From: Bacteroidota bacterium
GTDB lineage: Bacteria > Bacteroidota > Bacteroidia > Flavobacteriales_D > Crocinitomicaceae
NCBI GenBank assembly: GCA_016866375.1
Contig: VGMK01000017.1
Span: forward strand, 1-17,781
Length of the DNA stretch: 17,781 nucleotides
Direction of reading: 5' to 3'
Part shown: piece by piece, positions 7,390 to 12,976 of the stretch
Layout of the letters: every line of letters starts with the position of its first letter
How positions within the stretch are numbered: the stretch's first letter is position 1
Position numbers and translations under genes: made by a program
The notes under the pieces: model-generated
The model's database searches: none
The model's input: the letters and a program-made list of their open reading frames with translations, nothing else
Told to the model about the DNA's origin: nothing

Positions 7390-8585
7390 TGTTATACGAG
7401 ATACTCCTCAGACTCTTTTACCTGAATGTTACACTTGTTGCTAATCTGGGTAATCAAAAGGCCAAAAAATGGTTGAATGGAAGAAAGAATTGGCGATCGG
7501 GTATAAATTTTTTACCGAAAAATGCCACGATTTTTCACTGTGCCTCTCTCGGAGAATTTGATCAGGCAGCCCCCGTGATCCAAGCTTGGAGAAAACGTTT
7601 CCCAAACCACGCTATTGTCGTAAGTTTTTTCTCGCCTTCCGGCATGGAACATTATCAAAAAAGACAAATACCAATTGATGGAGTATGTTACTTGCCACTC
7701 GACACAAGGAAAAATATGAAAGATTTTTTGAAAACGTTGGCTCCTCAAAGAATTTTCCTGATGAAGTACGAGTTCTGGCCCAATTTGATCAGAGAGGCGT
7801 CCGAAAGTAAAATTCCTATTTTTTCGCTGGCAACCTCGTTGAGAGCAAACCAATTTTACTTCAAATGGTACGGTTCTTTTTGGGGTAATCCACTGCCTAA
7901 AATCAGTCATTTTTTCACCCAGAATATCGAAACCAATGCCTTGTTAAATTCCATTAATTGCCACAATGTCACTTGCGTTGGAGACACGCGGTTTGATTCG
8001 GTGCTTGCCAGAAGAGCTTTGCGAGTGCCAGAGCAGAAGTTGACGAATTACATGAGCAACAAGAGGGCTATTATTCTGGGTAGCGCATGGGAAAAAGAGG
8101 CAGATATTCTCGCCTCATGTGTGAATAAACTAACCCAAGAAACTATTGTCATTGCTCCTCACGAGGTAAATACTGCCTCCATTAGTCGTTTGAAACGACT
8201 CTTCCCAAACGCAATTTGTTACACAGAAGAGAACCTTGACCCCGCAAAAAATATTTTAATACTCGATACTGTAGGGCAATTGTCAAATGTATATGCATAC
8301 GGTTTTATAGCTTTTGTTGGAGGAGGCTTTCACGGCAGTCTGCACAATATTTTAGAGCCAGCAGTTTATGGACTTCCGGTCTGTTTTGGCCCTAAGCATT
8401 CAAAATTTCCGGAAGCAAAATTATTTTTAAACAAGAAATTTGCTCGTGAGATTGCAAGTGGTGACGACTTCATTCGATTTATTGATGACATAAAAAAGGA
8501 TGCCAACAGTGTAAGTTTGGAAATTCAGTCCTATGTGGAGAGTCAACAAGGAGCGACTGAAAGAATCTTAAAATACTTTGGCTAA
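7389..8585 (+). CDS. waaA: 3-deoxy-D-manno-octulosonic acid (Kdo) transferase
   Basis: WaaA/KdtA transfers Kdo from CMP-Kdo to the lipid A precursor at the cytoplasmic face of the inner membrane. The 398-residue protein starts with a membrane-associating segment (residues 1-20). The N-terminal domain has HCASLGEFDQA with the probable catalytic base Glu56, then KYEFWPNLI, SLATSLR and the VGDTRFDSVL segment. The C-terminal GT-B domain has ILGSAWEKEADIL, IAPHEV and GGGFHGSLHNILEPAVYGLPVCFGP, the CMP-Kdo binding region. This is slightly shorter than the roughly 425 residues of the enterobacterial enzyme. Whether it adds one or two Kdo units cannot be told. It overlaps the upstream envelope gene by one base. 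Its stop overlaps the convergent purF stop by 4 bp. Confidence 0.93.
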   Translation: MLYEILLRLFYLNVTLVANLGNQKAKKWLNGRKNWRSGINFLPKNATIFHCASLGEFDQAAPVIQAWRKRFPNHAIVVSFFSPSGMEHYQKRQIPIDGVCYLPLDTRKNMKDFLKTLAPQRIFLMKYEFWPNLIREASESKIPIFSLATSLRANQFYFKWYGSFWGNPLPKISHFFTQNIETNALLNSINCHNVTCVGDTRFDSVLARRALRVPEQKLTNYMSNKRAIILGSAWEKEADILASCVNKLTQETIVIAPHEVNTASISRLKRLFPNAICYTEENLDPAKNILILDTVGQLSNVYAYGFIAFVGGGFHGSLHNILEPAVYGLPVCFGPKHSKFPEAKLFLNKKFAREIASGDDFIRFIDDIKKDANSVSLEIQSYVESQQGATERILKYFG

Positions 8586-10483
8586 TACGCCCTTTCGTTC
8601 CTATTTTCCTTCCAATTAATAAAAGCTTTATTGACTACTTTATTTCCTCCGGGAGTAGGGTAATCACCGGTGAAATACCAATCGCCTTGATTATTTGGAC
8701 ACGCTATCTGCAAATTCTCAACGGTCTGATATATAACCTCAACCTCTGCTTGAATTCCTTTTGGAGTGAGCATAATGCCAATTTGTGTTGATAATTCGTC
8801 AGCGCTAAAAGGTGCATAAATTTCTTTCACTACATTACTCACCTCCTCTTTCGGTAAATTTTCCTGTTTCTTGCATTTTTGGTACACGTCTTCAATGATA
8901 GACTCCCTGTTTGTGGCTTTTAGCAAAGAAATTGCAGCTTCAAAGGCAATAAAATCTCCCATTTTTGCCATGTCTATTCCGTAGCAATCCGGGAAGCGAA
9001 TTTGAGGTGCTGAAGAGATAACGATTATTTTTTTCGGATTCAACCTGTCCAAAATACGGAGTATACTTTGCTTCAATGTTGTTCCCCTTACTATGCTGTC
9101 ATCAATAACAATCAAATTATCTTCGAATGCACGGATGCTTCCATAAGTTATATCGTAAACGTGTGCGACTAAATCGTCTCTTGAAACATCTTGAGTTATA
9201 AAAGTTCTCAGTTTAGCATCTTTGATGGCTATTTTTTCGATCCGAGCCCTGCGGTGCAATATTTTGGAAATTTTATCATAATTACTCGTGTCGCCTAACG
9301 TCATTATTTCTGAAATCTTTTGCGCGTTCAAAAACTCCTCCAAACCCTCAACTAAGCCGTAAAAAGATACTTCGGCGGTATTCGGAATAAAGGAGAAAAC
9401 AGAATTATCAAAATCGTAATTAATTGATTTTAAAACTTGCGGTACAACAAGGCGACCCAATGCTTTTCTCTCTGTATATATGGCTGCATCTGAGCCCCTG
9501 GAAAAGTAAATTCGCTCAAAGGAACATTTTTTTATAGTTTTTGGAGTATTGATTAATGATTCCGATACATGACCGTCTTTTTTAATGATTAAAGCGTGTC
9601 CCGGTTTGAGCTCCTGGACTTGCTCGATTTTTAAGTTGAAAGCCGTTTGAAGTACAGGCCTCTCAGAAGCGACAACACAAATTTCTTCATCCTCATACCA
9701 AAATGCAGGGCGAATGCCTGAAGGATCTCGCAGAACAAAAGCATCACCGTGACCCAAAAGACCCGCCATCGCGTATCCGCCATCCCAATCTTCAGAGGCC
9801 TTTTTCAAGATTTTAACCAAATCCAATTCCTTTGCGATTTTGGCATAAATTTCTTTGCTGTCAAGCCCCATTGCTTTGTAGTGACGAAATAATTCGTCGT
9901 TTTCTACATCCAAAAAATGACCAATTTTCTCAAGGATTGTAACGGTGTCTGACATTTCTTTTGGGTGTTGTCCTATTCGCAGCAGGACATTGAAAAGTTC
10001 GTCCACGTTGGTCAAGTTGAAATTTCCTGCGACAACAAGATTCCGTGTGATCCAGTTATTTTGGCGGAGGAAAGGGTGGCAACTCTCAATGGAGTTTCTG
10101 CCAAAGGTTCCATACCGTAGATGACCTAAAAAAAGTTCTCCTGTAAAACCAGCCTTCTTTTTCATGAAATGGGTATCTGTTAGCCGAGCGGGATCTTCTT
10201 GCACCACCTGACGAAATCTGTTGTTGATTTGATCAAAAATATCTTGAATAGGATTTTTTGCTACTGAACGCGTTCGGGATATGTAGCGCTCTCCCGGAGC
10301 CATATCAAATTTTATGTTTGCAATTCCAGCACCGTCTTGTCCTCGATTGTGCTGTTTTTCCATCAGTAAGTGCAATTTATTTATTCCGTATAACGTAGTC
10401 CCGTATTTATCCACATAATGTTGCAGGGGTTTTTTCAGTCTGAGCAGGGCTATTCCGCATTCGTGTTTTATGGCATCACTCAT
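8582..10483 (-). CDS. purF: Amidophosphoribosyltransferase, long Bacteroidota form
   Basis: First committed step of purine synthesis: PRPP and glutamine give 5-phosphoribosylamine. The product is 633 residues from the ATG at 10483 (MSDAIKHECGIA, the usual family start); another in-frame ATG at 10525 would add 14 residues. Cys9 in HECGIA would be the glutaminase nucleophile after propeptide removal. RGQDGAG (47-53) and GHLRYGTFG (120-128) follow. The oxyanion loop reads GNFNLTN (153-159) where canonical PurF has HNGNLTN. The phosphoribosyltransferase domain has VIDDSIVRGTT (459-469), the PRPP loop. The C-terminus has FTGDYPTPGG (604-613). It is about 130 residues longer than E. coli PurF. It lies 71 bp (or 29 bp from the upstream ATG) after the rhomboid gene, so they may be cotranscribed. 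A diverged paralogue rather than the sole PurF is possible. Confidence 0.85.
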   Translation of the reverse strand: MSDAIKHECGIALLRLKKPLQHYVDKYGTTLYGINKLHLLMEKQHNRGQDGAGIANIKFDMAPGERYISRTRSVAKNPIQDIFDQINNRFRQVVQEDPARLTDTHFMKKKAGFTGELFLGHLRYGTFGRNSIESCHPFLRQNNWITRNLVVAGNFNLTNVDELFNVLLRIGQHPKEMSDTVTILEKIGHFLDVENDELFRHYKAMGLDSKEIYAKIAKELDLVKILKKASEDWDGGYAMAGLLGHGDAFVLRDPSGIRPAFWYEDEEICVVASERPVLQTAFNLKIEQVQELKPGHALIIKKDGHVSESLINTPKTIKKCSFERIYFSRGSDAAIYTERKALGRLVVPQVLKSINYDFDNSVFSFIPNTAEVSFYGLVEGLEEFLNAQKISEIMTLGDTSNYDKISKILHRRARIEKIAIKDAKLRTFITQDVSRDDLVAHVYDITYGSIRAFEDNLIVIDDSIVRGTTLKQSILRILDRLNPKKIIVISSAPQIRFPDCYGIDMAKMGDFIAFEAAISLLKATNRESIIEDVYQKCKKQENLPKEEVSNVVKEIYAPFSADELSTQIGIMLTPKGIQAEVEVIYQTVENLQIACPNNQGDWYFTGDYPTPGGNKVVNKAFINWKENRNERAY

Positions 10484-10554
10484 GATATGAAATTTGAAGC
10501 GAATATAATGTTCTTTGCGGAACATTACCGAGAAATTTTCCTATTTGAGCGAGA

Positions 10555-11322
10555 TTATTCGCTTTCCTTTTTATTCTCCCGTGCGATATAATCGTAATTG
10601 ATAGTAATTTTCTCGGCTTTCTCCTCCTCTTGTTGCTTTAAACGCATTTCTTCTTCATGAACTTTTTGCCAATATTGTCCCTCTAAATCAGGAGGTTCTA
10701 TTCCTAAATCTCTCTCAATTTCATATTGGTATTTAGGTCGCTGGGGGCCTTTCTTCCGAAACCAATACGCGAGAAAAACGCCAACGATGAGTCCTGATAA
10801 ATGCCCCTCCCACGATATAGGTTGTGGCGTTGGAAATACGCCCCAAATCATGCTTCCGTATACAAATATTACAAATAATGACAATGCCTGTAAAGGCAAA
10901 TACTTTCGAATTACACCACTGGTGAACAAAAACCCCGCTAATCCGTAAATAATTCCGCTCATACCGATATGAGATGAACCGTTTCGTTCGGCAAGAATCC
11001 ACACAAAAAAACCTGACAATAGCCAAATAATCACAAAAACACGCCATCCGATTTCCCTGTAGCTGTAGAACATCAGCCCAGACAATAAAAATATGGGAAT
11101 ACTGTTTCCGGAAATGTGTTGAATATGTTGGTGATCGTGAATCCATGGGGAAAGCAAAATCCCTCTCAAACCCTCAATTTCTCCAGGAACAATGCCAAAG
11201 GTAAAAAACTGTAAGGGAGATATTTTATCCAACAAAAAAATTAACCACATCAAACCCGTTATGAGTATTGCGGGAGGAAGGGCATTCCACAAATGATCCT
11301 CAAATGCTTTATTTTTTGCCAT
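10555..11322 (-). CDS. Rhomboid family intramembrane serine protease
   Basis: Six hydrophobic segments (about 18-32, 75-88, 95-110, 122-137, 142-160 and 174-188 in this 255-residue form) fit the rhomboid core in the cytoplasmic membrane. The catalytic GMSG has nucleophile Ser122, and EGHLSG supplies the catalytic His174. HISGN (His69, Asn73) matches the conserved HxxxN that stabilises the oxyanion. The C-terminus is a charged tail of about 65 residues rich in Glu, Lys and Gln (EEEMRLKQQEEEKAEK), probably coiled-coil; its role is unknown. I chose the ATG at 11322 (MAKNKAFED) because a TATGTTTG box lies just upstream. An in-frame ATG at 11370 would add 16 residues without obvious membrane character. 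The substrate is not predictable. Confidence 0.88.
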   Translation of the reverse strand: MAKNKAFEDHLWNALPPAILITGLMWLIFLLDKISPLQFFTFGIVPGEIEGLRGILLSPWIHDHQHIQHISGNSIPIFLLSGLMFYSYREIGWRVFVIIWLLSGFFVWILAERNGSSHIGMSGIIYGLAGFLFTSGVIRKYLPLQALSLFVIFVYGSMIWGVFPTPQPISWEGHLSGLIVGVFLAYWFRKKGPQRPKYQYEIERDLGIEPPDLEGQYWQKVHEEEMRLKQQEEEKAEKITINYDYIARENKKESE

Positions 11323-11337
11323 TAAAATTTTTATATT

Positions 11338-11345
11338 CAAACATA
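11338..11345 (-). promoter_or_regulatory. Possible -7 box (TATGTTTG) for the rhomboid gene
   Basis: The minus strand reads TATGTTTG, an exact TAnnTTTG match 15 bases before the ATG at 11322. No TTG is found at the expected -33 distance, so the call is moderate to weak. It argues for the shorter rhomboid start. Confidence 0.35.
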
Positions 11346-11363
11346 ATGCCTGTTGTTCGGTTA

Positions 11364-11378
11364 ATGACATACTGTCAT
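11364..11378. promoter_or_regulatory. Perfect 15-bp dyad between divergent genes, operator-like
   Basis: ATGACA-TAC-TGTCAT is a perfect inverted repeat with 6-base arms and a 3-base centre. It lies between the -7 box of the rhomboid gene and the -33 element of the DUF2480-menA pair. The position suits a regulator acting on both directions. No regulator gene is nearby and the site occurs only once in the part I inspected, so chance cannot be excluded. Confidence 0.3.
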
Positions 11379-11388
11379 GGAATTATAC

Positions 11389-11416
11389 TTGGATGTGTAT
11401 AATTACACTAATTTTG
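11389..11416 (+). promoter_or_regulatory. Promoter of the DUF2480-menA pair
   Basis: TTG (11389-11391), a 17-base spacer and TAATTTTG (11409-11416) form a good match to the Bacteroidota -33/-7 promoter. The ATG at 11424 is only 7 bases beyond the -7 box, so the mRNA leader would be near zero. Confidence 0.55.
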
Positions 11417-11423
11417 TGTGGTT

Positions 11424-11945
11424 ATGAGTGAAATTCGGAACAAAGTTGAGGAGAGTGGTTTAATTCAATTGGATTTGGGCCAATTTAAGCCACAAGTTCA
11501 GTTGGTCGGGTTAGATATTGCCGAACAACTCTGGCAAGGTTTAGTAATCAAGGAAAAAGACTTCAGAGCCTGGATAAAAGGCAATGATTGGTCTATATAC
11601 CAGGGCAAAGCGGTATATATTTTTTGTAGCCTAGATGCAATCGTTCCAACATGGGCCTACATGCTCGTGGCAGCGAGTTTGAACGAACTGGCTACACACG
11701 TTACGATTGGAAATTTAGTGGACTTAGAGAAAGAGATGGTTCACCAGTCAATTTCCCGATTGGACCTTGAAGAATTAAAAGGTGGCAGGATCATCGTAAA
11801 AGGATGTTCAGACATGCTGGATCCAGCATTCGCAATGGTCTGTTTACTCAATAAACTCCAACCCGTTGTCCAATCCATAATGTATGGCGAGCCATGCTCT
11901 ACGGTACCAATTTTTAAGAGATCAAAAGATAAGAATGAAAATTAA
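11424..11945 (+). CDS. DUF2480 family protein
   Basis: Protein of 173 residues matching, from memory, the Bacteroidota-restricted DUF2480 family of unknown function. Typical parts are LVIKEKDFRAWIK (about 41-53), DAIVPTWAYMLVAASL (about 70-85), KGCSD and the C-terminal SIMYGEPCSTVPIFK segment. No signal peptide or membrane span is seen, so it is probably cytoplasmic. A longer frame begins with GTG at 11418, but ATG at 11424 gives the expected start (MSEIRNKVEESGLI). Its last 11 bases overlap the menA start, suggesting coupled translation. No reaction can be assigned. Conserved Cys residues in the KGCSD and EPCSTVP segments could be functional, which is speculation. Confidence 0.85.
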   Translation: MSEIRNKVEESGLIQLDLGQFKPQVQLVGLDIAEQLWQGLVIKEKDFRAWIKGNDWSIYQGKAVYIFCSLDAIVPTWAYMLVAASLNELATHVTIGNLVDLEKEMVHQSISRLDLEELKGGRIIVKGCSDMLDPAFAMVCLLNKLQPVVQSIMYGEPCSTVPIFKRSKDKNEN

Positions 11946-12876
11946 TGCTTGGATCCGGGCGCTGCGATTGAGGACCTTACCGCTTTCCGTATCGGGAATT
12001 ATAATAGGGGCAGGACTTGCCAAGTTTCAATTACATCATATGGAATGTTCGGAGGAAAGGCGTTTCTGGCCGATCACGCTATTGGCTTTACTCACAACAA
12101 TTTCCTTTCAGATTGTATCTAACCTCGCAAATGACTTGGGCGACAGTGCAAAAGGCACTGATAATAAGAACAGAATTGGGCCGGTGCGTGCGGTTCAATC
12201 CGGTGAAATTTCTCTTTCGTCTATGCGCATAGCTGTTTTTGTGTCAGCGATCATCGCACTTATTTTGGCCTTAATTTTAATCAATGTCAGTTCCCCAAAT
12301 TTATCAGAACAATCCAAATTTATTTATGCCATTCTTTCCATAGTTTGTGTATTTGCAGCCATTACCTATACCGTAGGGAAAAATGCCTACGGATACAGAG
12401 GACTTGGGGATGCTATGGTTTTCATTTTCTTTGGCCTTGTCAGTGTTATAGGTTGTTATTTGTTGTATGGGTTTGAATATGAGCATGTCATTTTGTTTTT
12501 CGCCTGTGCAATAGGTTTTTGGAGTTCTGCTGTTTTAAATCTGAATAATTTACGCGATATGGAAAATGATCGCGACAGTAAGAAAAATACCTTGGTTGTA
12601 AAAATGGGATTCCAAAAAGGAAAATTTTATCACGGATTTCTTGTTTTGGGTGGTATTTTACTTTGGTCAACAGGTGTTATTTATCACCTCGTTTTTATGT
12701 CTTGGAATACCTTGGTGATAATTTCGCTTTGTCCTTGTTTACTATTCCTCTATCATTTGTACAAGTTGATGAATATCGCCGAGCCAAAAGCCATAGATCC
12801 TGAATTAAAAAAAGTGGTTCTTTCAGTTTTTTTATGTTCGGTACTGCTCTCTGTATTCTTAAATTGGCATACTTAA
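11935..12876 (+). CDS. menA: 1,4-dihydroxy-2-naphthoate polyprenyltransferase
   Basis: UbiA-family membrane prenyltransferase that joins 1,4-dihydroxy-2-naphthoate to a polyprenyl diphosphate, giving demethylmenaquinone. The 313-residue protein has the first Asp-rich motif NDLGDSAKGTDNKNRIGPVRA (from about residue 66; Asp67 and Asp70 positioned for Mg-diphosphate) and the second motif NNLRDMENDRDSKKNTL (from about 204). Multiple hydrophobic helices lie between and around them. Both motifs match MenA rather than UbiA or chlorophyll synthases. I start at the ATG at 11935 (MKINAWIRALRLRTLPLS), the normal MenA N-terminus; the frame also has an ATG at 11884, inside the DUF2480 gene. The 11-bp overlap with DUF2480 implies cotranscription. 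Other men genes are not in the window. Confidence 0.93.
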   Translation: MKINAWIRALRLRTLPLSVSGIIIGAGLAKFQLHHMECSEERRFWPITLLALLTTISFQIVSNLANDLGDSAKGTDNKNRIGPVRAVQSGEISLSSMRIAVFVSAIIALILALILINVSSPNLSEQSKFIYAILSIVCVFAAITYTVGKNAYGYRGLGDAMVFIFFGLVSVIGCYLLYGFEYEHVILFFACAIGFWSSAVLNLNNLRDMENDRDSKKNTLVVKMGFQKGKFYHGFLVLGGILLWSTGVIYHLVFMSWNTLVIISLCPCLLFLYHLYKLMNIAEPKAIDPELKKVVLSVFLCSVLLSVFLNWHT

Positions 12877-12895
12877 CTCCTCTTTCAAGCTTCTT

Positions 12896-12916
12896 GACTC
12901 GTTCATTTTACGGGTC
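12896..12916 (+). terminator. Weak hairpin after menA
   Basis: GACTCGT (12896-12902), a 7-base loop and ACGGGTC (12910-12916) can pair over seven positions with one G-U wobble. It sits 20 bases after the menA stop and before the sucA promoter box. There is no clear T-run after it, so termination is only possible, not shown. Confidence 0.25.
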
Positions 12917-12944
12917 GAATTTCGTCTTCTTCGAATAGTTTTCT

Positions 12945-12952
12945 TACTTTTG
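12945..12952 (+). promoter_or_regulatory. Possible -7 box (TACTTTTG) for sucA-sucB
   Basis: TACTTTTG is an exact match to TAnnTTTG and ends 24 bases before the sucA ATG at 12977. No clear TTG is present at the expected -33 spacing. It lies in the 100-bp gap between menA and sucA, where a promoter is expected. Confidence 0.4.
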
Positions 12953-12976
12953 TTTTCCTAATTACTTTCGGTGAGA

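Noticed and set aside
12971..12976. GTG start for sucA at 12971
   Set aside because: An ATG lies two codons downstream and gives the normal SucA N-terminus.
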